Assembly (NCBI GenBank): GCA_041501225.1
Contig: JBGQNR010000002.1
Location: 30,159-94,158, forward strand
Reading direction: 5' to 3'
Source: JAFNAG01 sp041501225
Lineage (GTDB): Bacteria > Acidobacteriota > UBA6911
Length of the DNA stretch: 64,000 nt
Positions 42,413 through 50,539 of this stretch are shown piece after piece (position 1 is the stretch's first letter; every line of letters begins with the position of its first letter). Position numbers and translations under genes: made by a program. The notes beneath the pieces are model-generated. The model was given only the letters and a program-made list of their open reading frames with translations. It was not told the DNA's origin and did no database searches.

Positions 42413-42622
42413 CTATTTCTTCTCGCCTCCACCGCCTTGGGTTTTGGGGGTCTCAACGTTTATTTTGATGGGGACTCGCCGGTCTTTGTCAATGGATCGC
42501 TCGCCATCGGTCATCCACGCGGGAGTAAGTTCATTGCGCAGGTAGTGCCCGTGGAACTGCTCAATGCGCGTGAGGAAATCGACCTGGTTCTCGAGTTTGG
42601 ACAGGGAGTGGCGCCGGCATGA
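42413..42622 (-). pseudogene. C-terminal relic of an S9 (prolyl oligopeptidase-type) peptidase
   Basis: On the minus strand about 68 codons are open and end at TAG 42415-42413. The translated tail HSLSKLENQVDFLTRIEQF, then HYLRNELT, matches the very C-terminus of S9 dipeptidyl peptidases, where the catalytic His (usually GHGF/GHG-L) is followed by ...ENRLDFYTRVEAFLxKHL. No start codon fits upstream: the frame is closed by the TGA of the 1289-codon gene at 42628-42626. The remaining 500-600 residues of the peptidase are gone. A KINVETPK tail with GGGGEKK ends it. Confidence 0.6.
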
Positions 42623-42625
42623 ATT

Positions 42626-45600
42626 TCAGCGCCGCGGGGTGATGGCGATCGGTACAGTCTGAAACAGCACGCCGGGCTGCAGGCCAGGCTTGGTTCCGCG
42701 CAGTAGCAGGAGGGACGAAGGCTCGCTGCAGTCAATGCGAATCGCGACCCCGGCATACCCGGTGAAAACCGCGTCCAGAACTGCCAGGTATTTGGCTGAG
42801 GGCGCCAGGTTATCGGTCAACTGCACCCTGCGCACTTCGTTTCCCACGGCATTCAAGAGCACAGCTTCCACTCGCTCGGGCCTGGTTCCCTGATTTACGA
42901 CGGCCATTCCTTCAAACACAACGTGCCAGGAACCCGGATAGAGCAGGAACTGCGTGTCCACGAGGGATACCTCGGGCACGTGAGCGCTTGCCCCCAATCC
43001 TGAAAGAGGGCGGTAAGCGGAGGTCACTCGCAGCGTCTGAGGGCTGCAGACGCCAAAATGGCTGATCGGGATGCCGGGAAACAGGGCCGGCGCGAGTGAG
43101 GTGACCGAGCGTCCGTGGAGCAGGCTCTGAAAGATCGAATCGAGACGAGTCCCATCATCGCGGAAGGGTACGAATTCCAGGCTGCCGTCCGACCCGCTGC
43201 TATTGGTGGCCAGAACCACGGTGTCATACCCGGAACTTGGAGGGGCTACATGCAGGATCCAGCGTTGCGGATTACATGGGCCCGACGCGGCCGTGCCGTC
43301 TGTGCCGGGTGCGGCAGGGAGGATTTGATACAGCAGTGCGGTACTCGCGCCCGGGTGGGTCCCACGCAGGAATAATATGCTCGCCGGCTGACTGCACTCG
43401 ATGCGGATCACGGCACCCCGCAGTCCGCGGAACTCCCAGTCCAGCACCGCCAGGTGTTTTGCATATGGCGGCAGCGCCGGATTGAGCACGGTCCGGAGCA
43501 ATTCCGCCCCGGACTCATCCAGGAATACTGCTTCGACGCGGTTGGTTTGTGCACCCAGATTGACAACAGCGAGCCCGTCGAAGACTACATCCCATTCGCC
43601 GGGATAGAACAGGAATTTCGTGCCCCGTGCGGAATCCTCGGGCACATGAGCACTGCTGCTCAAAGCGTCGGTGCTGCGATAAGCTGCTGTGACCGAAACC
43701 GAGGATGAGCCGCATATCCCGAAGTGACTCACGGACTGATTCAAGAACAGGTCTGCGGATGCGGCAATCAGCGTTTCGCCCGGTTTCACGTTCCGGGAGA
43801 CCGATGCGAGGCGTGTGCCATCCTCCAGGTAAGGCACCAGCTCGACTTGGGCCTGCGACGCAGCGAAATTGGTCATGAACAGGGTCGTCTCGTAGGGGAT
43901 GCCGGCCGGCGTCACGTGTTGAATCCAGCGCTCCGGGGTGCACGGTTGCGACGTTGAGCCGGAAGCCAGCGATACGCGCCAGGCGCCGCGCCCGTGTGTG
44001 AAGGCCCAAAGCACCGGCTCGGCGCCGGGGCGTTGCTGCAGGGATAACGACTCGGTCACGACATTGGCGAAGCCCGTGTTCTCGACCGCCCAGACGTTGC
44101 CACCCTGGCGCGTAGTAAAAACGCCCAGATCAGTTCCCAGATAGAGTTGCTGGCGGTTGTCGGGATTTACGACCAGAGAATGAACGGGGATGTCGGGGAG
44201 TCCCGTGGTTTCCGCTCCGTCCATGGGAATCCAGGTCTCACCACCATCGGTGGATTTCCAAACATGCGGGCCTCCAAACTCGGCGTAGGTCGCGTAGGCG
44301 ATCTGAGAGTCGGTCGGATCGAAGGTCAGCGAAGTGACGTAGCCCGGCCGCGGCTGTGTGGAAGGCCACCCCGTAGTGGAATTGCTCTGTGTGGCCCCTT
44401 TCTGCAGATAGATCGAACCGTCATTCATGCCGACCAGAACGCGATCCGAATCCGCTGGCGACACCGCGATAGCGCTGACTTTTGCGGTTTCTGACAACTT
44501 CTGTCCTGCCTGTACCCAGGACACGGCGCCATTACTGGTCCGCCAGATCGAATGGCCTCCCAACCAGAGCCGCTTGGAATTGCCGGAATCCATCGTGAAG
44601 GGGGCGATAAACAGAGTTCCGCTGTTCGGTTCTGAGATGCCACTGGTCGCAGGCGAGAGCGTGCGTCCGCCGTCCGTCGACTTGCGCAGGCTCAAATATT
44701 GATATTCCGCATAAACGATGCTGGGATTGTCAAAATCAACGGCTACATACCCACCGTCGCCGCCCAGGATTGACTGCCATCCATCACCCCCCCTTTGATC
44801 CGACCCCATGATCGTCCCGTTGTCCTGTGTGCCTCCGAGGTAAGATTTTCCGTCCGGAAACGGAGCGCCATGATAGAACTGCGTCACACCATAATTATGA
44901 TTGAGGGAGGTCCAGCTCACCTGGCTGTTGTTCCGGCTGCAGGGAGCGGAGACTGAGAGAGAGCGGAACGCTCGGGCATTGATCGTACGCCAAATACCGC
45001 CGTCGCCGCCCACATACAAAGTCTGATTGCCGGTTCCATTGTAGCCGGGCTGGAACACGATCACGTGTTGATCCGCGTGAGCCGAAGGTGGCGACTCGGC
45101 CCAGAAACTTATGGGTCCCCAATTGCTGCCGCCGTCATCCGAGCGAAACAGATCCACTCCGCCCGCAAAGACGATTTCCGGATTGACCGGGTCGACCGCG
45201 ATAACGTTGGTGTACCATCCCAAGGTCGAATAACTGTCACTGGATGTCAGCCCGCAGATGCGATAGCTGGCGGCAAGCGGATTGGTCAACAAGAGCGTAT
45301 TGAGCTTGGTCGAATTCGTGTTGCGGACCGTCGCCCTCCATGTGCCGGCGGCTCCACCCTGGTCCGAGCGAAAAACGGCATGCAGCCCCCCGTCGAACCA
45401 TCCGTTGGGCCCTGGCACATAACTTGCTGAAAGAGCATAGATGATGTCTGGATTAGATGGCGCGATCGCAAGCGAGGTCCGGCCCATGCCATATTCCGAA
45501 AGCACGGGAATCCAAGGCCCATCGAGTTCGGCCTGTGCATTGGCGTACACGGTGGCTTGCTGAAATGTACCGCAGGATGCAAAAAGGTAATCATTGGAAC

Positions 45601-46495
45601 GATCGACGCGCAGCGCCAGGTCCAGGCAACCGCCGTTCACATCTTCCGCATTCAGGATGCGACTCCAGTTCCGACCGGCATCGGCTGATCGCCACACTCC
45701 CGTGCGGGTAGCCGCGTATATTCTGCGCGTGTCACTGTGACTGATCACGATGTCGTTGACCCAGTAGAAGTCGGAGGTGAAGGTGCTCGGCAGGCGCGCC
45801 CAGCTCTCGCCACCGTCCTCGCTTTTCAGGATGCCTTCGCCTCGCAAGGGCAATCCGGTGCCGCGCACAACCTCGCGGAAATACCCTTCGCCGGTTCCGG
45901 CATAGATGATTCTATGATCCACTGGATCCATGGCCATCGAGTTGACGGCTATGTTGGGGAGAAGGTCGCTTAATAAATGCCACGTGTCGCCGCCATTCTC
46001 CGTTTTCCAGATGCCCCCGGAAACTCCGGCGGCATACATAATCTGGTATTGATCTGGATCGATCAGGAGCGCCCTCGTTCTTCCCCCGATGTTGCCAGGC
46101 CCGACGGATTCCCAGGTTGTGAGCAGATCGGTCTGGCCTAGCGGATGGGCTCCTTGGGAACGGCGGGCGTCGGCGAGCGCGGGCATAGACCTTCCTGCGC
46201 GGGTCGAGTAACGTGGCATGCGATCGATGCGCTCGATGGCTTTGCGGTATTCGCCGACCATATCCACTGGATTCCCATCTGGGCCGTTCCGCTTCATCAG
46301 ATAGTATTGGCGGGCCTCATCGGGTTGATCATGGGCATGGATCCATTCTTCCTCGATCACAGGTTCCAGCCGAGTGAACTGGGGTGCAGGAGCCTGGGAG
46401 TTGCGCACCCCGTGCCAGGCGGGACAGGCAACCTGCGACGCAACCAGGAGCAGAAGCAAATTTGGAAGAATTGAGAATCGAGTTTGTGGATTCAA
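42626..46495 (-). CDS. Very large exported Asp-box propeller protein with a duplicated C-terminal domain
   Basis: 1289 aa. Starts at TTG 46495, preceded by AGGAGG at ideal distance, and a signal peptide follows (ILPNLLLLLVASQVACPA). Residues about 90-840 carry Asp-box blades: KTENGGDTW, KSEDGGESW, RSADAGRNW, RSDDGGSNW, KSTDGGRTL, KSTDGGETW and others. The last 430 residues are two copies of a domain of about 210 residues, starting CTPERWIQHVTP and CNPQRWILHVAP; both contain SHFGIC/SHFGVC, HVPE, LFYPGEWDVVF/LLYPGSWHVVF and a C-terminal ...LLRGT. Probably a cell-surface or secreted glycan-binding or glycan-degrading protein. It is followed in frame by an S9 relic. Confidence 0.88.
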   Translation of the reverse strand: MNPQTRFSILPNLLLLLVASQVACPAWHGVRNSQAPAPQFTRLEPVIEEEWIHAHDQPDEARQYYLMKRNGPDGNPVDMVGEYRKAIERIDRMPRYSTRAGRSMPALADARRSQGAHPLGQTDLLTTWESVGPGNIGGRTRALLIDPDQYQIMYAAGVSGGIWKTENGGDTWHLLSDLLPNIAVNSMAMDPVDHRIIYAGTGEGYFREVVRGTGLPLRGEGILKSEDGGESWARLPSTFTSDFYWVNDIVISHSDTRRIYAATRTGVWRSADAGRNWSRILNAEDVNGGCLDLALRVDRSNDYLFASCGTFQQATVYANAQAELDGPWIPVLSEYGMGRTSLAIAPSNPDIIYALSASYVPGPNGWFDGGLHAVFRSDQGGAAGTWRATVRNTNSTKLNTLLLTNPLAASYRICGLTSSDSYSTLGWYTNVIAVDPVNPEIVFAGGVDLFRSDDGGSNWGPISFWAESPPSAHADQHVIVFQPGYNGTGNQTLYVGGDGGIWRTINARAFRSLSVSAPCSRNNSQVSWTSLNHNYGVTQFYHGAPFPDGKSYLGGTQDNGTIMGSDQRGGDGWQSILGGDGGYVAVDFDNPSIVYAEYQYLSLRKSTDGGRTLSPATSGISEPNSGTLFIAPFTMDSGNSKRLWLGGHSIWRTSNGAVSWVQAGQKLSETAKVSAIAVSPADSDRVLVGMNDGSIYLQKGATQSNSTTGWPSTQPRPGYVTSLTFDPTDSQIAYATYAEFGGPHVWKSTDGGETWIPMDGAETTGLPDIPVHSLVVNPDNRQQLYLGTDLGVFTTRQGGNVWAVENTGFANVVTESLSLQQRPGAEPVLWAFTHGRGAWRVSLASGSTSQPCTPERWIQHVTPAGIPYETTLFMTNFAASQAQVELVPYLEDGTRLASVSRNVKPGETLIAASADLFLNQSVSHFGICGSSSVSVTAAYRSTDALSSSAHVPEDSARGTKFLFYPGEWDVVFDGLAVVNLGAQTNRVEAVFLDESGAELLRTVLNPALPPYAKHLAVLDWEFRGLRGAVIRIECSQPASILFLRGTHPGASTALLYQILPAAPGTDGTAASGPCNPQRWILHVAPPSSGYDTVVLATNSSGSDGSLEFVPFRDDGTRLDSIFQSLLHGRSVTSLAPALFPGIPISHFGVCSPQTLRVTSAYRPLSGLGASAHVPEVSLVDTQFLLYPGSWHVVFEGMAVVNQGTRPERVEAVLLNAVGNEVRRVQLTDNLAPSAKYLAVLDAVFTGYAGVAIRIDCSEPSSLLLLRGTKPGLQPGVLFQTVPIAITPRR

Positions 46496-46624
46496 GGCTC
46501 CCTCCTGGGAATTCTATATATATTATTGTTACGAATTCCCTGAGCAGGAGTTTCTGGGCGCTGCTTCGTCAGCAGTCTGCCCGTCATTATAATGGATCTG
46601 ACCGGCATAAATCCAAAACAGCCA

Positions 46625-46671
46625 TGCCCGGGGCCGGCGGGAATCATATCCCGCCGGCCCCGGGCATTTTT
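46625..46671 (+). terminator. Strong intrinsic terminator-like hairpin
   Basis: TGCCCGGGGCCGGCGGGA (46625-46642) and its perfect complement (46649-46666) are separated by ATCATA and followed by TTTTT. Eighteen perfect G+C-rich pairs plus a T-run fit a rho-independent terminator in the plus direction, yet no plus-strand gene precedes it. On the minus strand it lies beyond the 3' end of the M28 relic. Confidence 0.7.
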
Positions 46672-46688
46672 GTATTCAGGTGCCCTGG

Positions 46689-47475
46689 TTATACACCTTC
46701 CTGCGCGAGGAGATAGACGAGGAGCGCCAGCGCTGTGGCGCCCAGCTCCAATTCCCGTGCATTGACTCTGGCAAGCGTGTCCAGGCCTGAATGGTGCACC
46801 TCGAAATATCGTTGCGCGTCCGGCACCAGGCTCAAGAGCACGGCGCCGAGATCGGAGAGGGGGGATATATCCACACCGCCGCCTCCCGCCCTGATCCAGT
46901 TCAAACCCATGATGCGGAAGAGCGGCTCCCACGCCTTAATCTTTTCAAATACCGCACCCTTTGCGCCAATCCCGATGCCGAGCGGGAGGAATCCGCCTCG
47001 ATCCGATTCCACGGCAGCCAAATGCCGTTCATTTTTACGATTCTCTGATCGCGCATAATCGCGGCCGCCCGTGCCCCCGTTTTCCTCATCCATGTACAAG
47101 ACCACGCGGAGGGTTCTCCGGGGCTTCAGTCCCAGTGCCCGGATCAGCCGCAACGCCTCGACAGATTGGGCGCAACCTGCCCCATCATCATGCGCACCCA
47201 CGCTGAGGTCCCAGCTGTCCAGGTGTCCGCCGACGACAATAACCTCCTCCGGCTTTTCGGTGCCCCGGATTTCGCCGAGGACATTGTGGGAGGTGATCGG
47301 CGGCAGCGTCTGGCATGACGTCTTCACATAGAATCGTGTATCGGGATCCTGCTTCAACAGTTGGCCCAGCCGGTCCGCGGCGCGTGTGGAAATGGCGACG
47401 GCCGGCACTTTGGGCACATCTGGATCGTACACCATGGTCCCGGTGTGCGGGTCATCGTTACTCTCGCTGAAAACG
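46689..47475 (-). pseudogene. 5'-truncated M28-family peptidase
   Basis: The frame is open to 47672, but family resemblance starts only near 47475 (SESNDDPHTGTMVYDPDVPK, the end of the PA/cap region). The catalytic half is complete: GGHLDSWDLSVGAHDDGAG, LYMDEENGGTGGRDYA, ESDRGGF and DAQRYFEVHHSGLDTLARVN all hold M28 metal ligands. A full enzyme of this carboxypeptidase Q-like group has about 470 aa with a signal peptide; about 200 N-terminal residues are missing. The upstream part of the frame runs through a copy of the three-hairpin element (47497-47565), so the gene appears cut at this repeat. Confidence 0.75.
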
Positions 47476-47494
47476 CTGGCATATCCTCGGGCGC

Positions 47495-47565
47495 ATGAGT
47501 TTTGAGACAGCCTCGCCGTGCAGGGCTTGAAACCTAATAATTCTAACATCTGAGCGTCGTGCGGC
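47495..47565 (+). repeat. Fragment of the three-hairpin element at the edge of the M28 relic
   Basis: GTTTTGAGACAGCCTCGCCG, then GCAGGGCTTGAAACCTAATAAT and TGAGCG, aligns with 18820-18880 (GGTTTTAAGGCAGTCTCGCC, then GGAGCTTGGGATCTAATCAT and TGAGCG). Same spacing, with scattered substitutions; the first stem and most of the last are absent. Confidence 0.65.
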
Positions 47566-47577
47566 CCCCACCACGGG

Positions 47578-47739
47578 CTACTTTTCTGTTCGCGCCAGGG
47601 CCGGCCGCTCACCCATGGCTCGATAGATCGAGCACCACCCTTTATGCTCGCCAACGGGCATCCCGCATTCAACGCAGATCCGGACCCTGGGAGCCTTTGG
47701 ATTGCGATTCCACCGGAAGAGCCTTTTTAAAAAGGACAT
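47578..47739 (-). CDS. Small CxxC zinc-ribbon-like protein
   Basis: 53 aa from ATG 47739, chosen because GAGGAGG lies 6 nt upstream; the longer open frame above it shows no ribosome site or conservation. A basic N-terminus (SFLKRLFRWNRNPK) is followed by RICVECGMPVGEHKGWC, a CxxC...C pattern that could bind one Zn2+. No family recognised. It lies immediately downstream of the region that lost the M28 N-terminus. Confidence 0.55.
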   Translation of the reverse strand: MSFLKRLFRWNRNPKAPRVRICVECGMPVGEHKGWCSIYRAMGERPALARTEK

Positions 47740-48114
47740 CGGAACCTCCTCGACTCGTTCATTCACCCCTGGCACGCTGCCCATACCCGCGAACAAGGGC
47801 AGTCGGTATAGCCGCCCATTTGTTCTTCTGCTCTTATACGCAACGAGGGTCGAAGAAGTTCCATTCGCAGCTACCAACCTATGGAAATAGGCTTCCGCAG
47901 TATAGTAGTATTTAGCCGCGAAATGGGTTGCGCGCAGGCACGTGCGGGTTGGCATCGATTGGCAGAACTTGTGCCCTCGGCGGGTGCCTGCGATAGTAGT
48001 AGGATCTGGATCAGGCACGAGCACCGCAATCTTTCCGTTTTTATGTTCATCGGAGCATGCTGTGGAGAAAAATGGCATGAATAGGATCCGATATCCTGAG
48101 GAGAGGGTTTAATA
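47740..48114. other. Intergenic region
   Basis: About 375 bases between divergent genes. A minus frame is open through it but has no codon pattern or motif I recognise. GAGGAGAGGG at about 48099-48108 is the ribosome site of the lectin-like gene. No hairpin or RNA gene seen. Confidence 0.4.
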
Positions 48115-48606
48115 ATGAAACGAGCATTAATCATGCCGACCATTGCGATGACGATTCTGACCTGCCATCTTGCAGCTCAGACCGCGACGCCGCCCCAGCA
48201 GGAGCAGAAAGTTTTTGTCGTACCCGGGAACAAGGACTGGACGGATACGGGATTCGTGCTGAAACGGGGGGATCGGGTGACCGCCAAGGCGAGCGGGAGG
48301 ATCTACTTCAATGAGCGGTCAGATTCATCCGTGGGATCGAATGGTTTGGATGGCGACTATAAATCCCTTCGGCCGGAGGACTATGCGGCCTGCGCAGATC
48401 CCCTCCCTAATGAGAATCACGCTTGCCTGATCGCCAAGATCAATAATGAGGTTTTCAAGCTGGGATCAAACATTACCTTCTCGGGCAAGGAAGGGAAGCT
48501 CTACCTTGGCATCAATGACTGCACTCTCACAGGAAAGCTCGGAAATTCCGGGCTTTTCGGGGTAAACATCAAGATTGAGCGGGACGCGATCGCTGCCAAA
48601 AAGTAA
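48115..48606 (+). CDS. Exported LecA (PA-IL)-like sugar-binding protein
   Basis: 163 aa with a signal peptide (IMPTIAMTILTCHLAAQT). The mature part has the PA-IL/LecA-like jelly-roll pattern: VFVVPGNKDWTDTGFVLKRG, DRVTAKASGRIYF, HACLIAKINNEVFKLGS, GKLYLGINDCTLTGKLGNSG and FGVNIKI. In LecA-like domains the ND...N segment and nearby Asp bind Ca2+ and galactose; here GINDC and GNSG are candidate ligands. Followed without gap by the DUF4393-like gene (stop TAA directly followed by ATG). Confidence 0.7.
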   Translation: MKRALIMPTIAMTILTCHLAAQTATPPQQEQKVFVVPGNKDWTDTGFVLKRGDRVTAKASGRIYFNERSDSSVGSNGLDGDYKSLRPEDYAACADPLPNENHACLIAKINNEVFKLGSNITFSGKEGKLYLGINDCTLTGKLGNSGLFGVNIKIERDAIAAKK

Positions 48607-49377
48607 ATGGGCGAGATCCCTAAAGCACTGGCTAGAAACATCCAAAACCTGGCTGGACCCGCAGCCGGGGAAGTGAGCGAGATGATCCGCTCTGAGCGCC
48701 GCCCTTACCGTGCGGCACGCCAGGTGCGGTTGATCGAGAAGACCCTGCGTATGATTCAGAAGTGCGGCCGGCAAGTCGGCGCGGTTTCCCCAATGATATT
48801 GCTGCCGATACTTGACTATGCCGCTGTCGAAGACAATGAACCACTGCACAGCGTTTGGGCAGCCCTGCTCGCCAACGCGGCAATGCTCGAAGATGGGTTA
48901 ACCATCACTCCTGTTTTTATCGAAACTCTCAGACAACTCTCTCCGGTGGAGGCGACATTTCTTCTCAGCTTGTTCGACTTACTCGAGCAATCATATGGAA
49001 TCGATCCCGACTCCCTGGAATTTTCTGCCGCCCAGAGTGTCGTTCTCGGAACCGACGTAGACCTGTTGATCAAATACCTGAAACTCGGCCTGGGACGTCC
49101 AACTGAAACGCGCGAGCAGGCCCTCAGGAACATCCCCGGCGACTTGAGAGATTTTATGGCCATTCTCGACAACCTGGAGCGGCTAAATCTCCTCTTCTAT
49201 CGCCTGGAGGATGAGGCTCCTGGATGGGGAATGCCCTCCGAGGTCAAGGGCATGGATCCGGTCCGGATCTATCATTTGGCCATGCTGGGGTATCAGTTCA
49301 TGCGCGCCTGCCAGATTCCGCAAGGCACTGGAACCAAACGCTGCAAGAATCTCCGCCCTGCCAGAAAGCCGAACTGA
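48607..49377 (+). CDS. DUF4393 (Abi-alpha)-like protein
   Basis: 256 aa, mostly helical, cytoplasmic. It shows the DUF4393 core: ILLPILDYAAVEDNEPLHSV followed by WAALLANAA, then TPVFIETLRQLSPVEATFLL and a C-terminal wHTH-like segment with DNLERLNLLFYR. DUF4393/Abi-alpha proteins have been linked to abortive phage resistance in some hosts, but the mechanism is unclear. ATG follows the lectin stop directly, so both are probably cotranslated. Pairing of an exported lectin-like protein with this family is unusual. Confidence 0.6.
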   Translation: MGEIPKALARNIQNLAGPAAGEVSEMIRSERRPYRAARQVRLIEKTLRMIQKCGRQVGAVSPMILLPILDYAAVEDNEPLHSVWAALLANAAMLEDGLTITPVFIETLRQLSPVEATFLLSLFDLLEQSYGIDPDSLEFSAAQSVVLGTDVDLLIKYLKLGLGRPTETREQALRNIPGDLRDFMAILDNLERLNLLFYRLEDEAPGWGMPSEVKGMDPVRIYHLAMLGYQFMRACQIPQGTGTKRCKNLRPARKPN

Positions 49378-49393
49378 GGAACTTAACCGCCGC

Positions 49394-49618
49394 TCATGAG
49401 GTGGACGACCTGAAGGTTTGCGCCATCGGGAACGCAAGCTCTATTGTAAAATTCTCTTCCACGCTCCTGCCGGTAGGATCGATACCCATCTCGTCGCGAA
49501 TCTGCTTGCCCCGTAACACAATGCCCATACCGCCGCGCTCCGCCTGCACGAGTCGGATGCAGCCCCGTCTCTTATCGAACCAGGAGAAGTTCAGCATGCC
49601 GATCAGGCTGTCCTTCAT
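49394..49618 (-). CDS. Unidentified small protein
   Basis: 74 aa from ATG 49618; the frame stays open to a stop at 49799-49801 without another standard start (reading SYRRRTPREIKENPVTQQ just before the ATG). The sequence, with NFSWFDKRRGCIRLVQAERG and QIRDEMGIDPTGRSVEENF, looks like protein rather than noise, but no family is recognised. It could be the 3' part of a lost gene. Divergent from the membrane protein at 49775. Confidence 0.4.
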   Translation of the reverse strand: MKDSLIGMLNFSWFDKRRGCIRLVQAERGGMGIVLRGKQIRDEMGIDPTGRSVEENFTIELAFPMAQTFRSSTS

Positions 49619-49774
49619 CTGCTGCGTGACGGGATTTTCTTTGATCTCCCGGGGAGTCCTTCGTCTGTATGACTTATCGCGTTTGGAGTTCGGCCATTTT
49701 TCTCCCGGTCCTGGACGGAGAATGCTGTAGACTTCCCCATTGCCGTGCGGTTTGGCGGATCCTGGAGAATCGCG

Positions 49775-50179
49775 ATGCGGGAGCAGCCATCCCAGAACTC
49801 ATCCCACGCTGTGCCATTGACCCGGCTTTGCAATATCGTTCTGCGCACTGCACACATTGGCGTAGCCGGCATCCTGGTCGGGGGGCATGTTTTCGGGATT
49901 GAACCGAACCGTCTCCTCCCCTGGATCTATTTGACCATCATTACGGGCATGGTCTTGATGATGATCGAAGCTTATCCCAGTTGGCGCTATTGGTGCGAAG
50001 GACGCGGCGCGCTGGTCGTGGTCAAGATCCTGCTATTGTGCTCGATGCTGTGGCTGTGGGATGCGCGAGTGCCCATCCTGATTACCGTGGTTGTGATCGG
50101 GTCCATCGGCTCGCACATGCCGCGCAGATTTCGCCATTATTCCCTGATCGAGCGACGAGTCGTCGATATAAGTGAATGA
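49775..50179 (+). CDS. Small polytopic membrane protein of unknown function
   Basis: 134 aa from ATG 49775 (TGGAGAA 9 nt upstream). Four hydrophobic helices: about residues 20-40, 48-66, 78-95 and 98-116. The first helix region reads RTAHIGVAGILVGGHVFG, with a His also found in CopD/YqaA-like small membrane proteins. No diagnostic motif. It could be a heme- or metal-related membrane protein; that is weak inference. Confidence 0.65.
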   Translation: MREQPSQNSSHAVPLTRLCNIVLRTAHIGVAGILVGGHVFGIEPNRLLPWIYLTIITGMVLMMIEAYPSWRYWCEGRGALVVVKILLLCSMLWLWDARVPILITVVVIGSIGSHMPRRFRHYSLIERRVVDISE

Positions 50180-50259
50180 TTGACCCTGTCGAGCCCGCGG
50201 CGGCAGGGTTCGCAAGGCAGTCATCAGTCAATTTCAATAGCCCCTAACGATAAAATGCC

Positions 50260-50310
50260 ATGGCACGATATCGCGCGGCTCTTATTGGAACGGGACGGAT
50301 CGCATCCCTT
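50260..50310 (+). pseudogene. Possible 5' relic of a Gfo/Idh/MocA oxidoreductase
   Basis: ATG 50260 begins ARYRAALIGTGRIAS, the N-terminal Rossmann start of Gfo/Idh/MocA dehydrogenases (xRYRAALIGxGRI). Resemblance stops after about 17 residues and a TGA follows at residue 35. The rest of 50180-50539 shows no gene. The match is short and could be chance. Confidence 0.3.
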
Positions 50311-50539
50311 AGCTGCTGGACTTCGTTTGCCGAGACCTATAAGAATATGATATCACCAGCATGAGGACGGATCTAAATAACGACCCGCCGCGAATATCTG
50401 CGAACGGGGATTTTGATACCGGAAGCGTTTGGATTACCGCCAGCCGGCGCGGATAATTACACAGAACGGCAAAGAAGTTTGCAGAACCGCAAGAGAGGGG
50501 ACTCTATACGATTCCCGGCACTCCGCAGAAAGGAGCTCC

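Noticed and set aside
47740..48078. N-terminal extension of the small Cys-rich protein to 166 aa
   Set aside because: The upstream part lacks a ribosome site and protein-like pattern, while GAGGAGG precedes the internal ATG at 47739.
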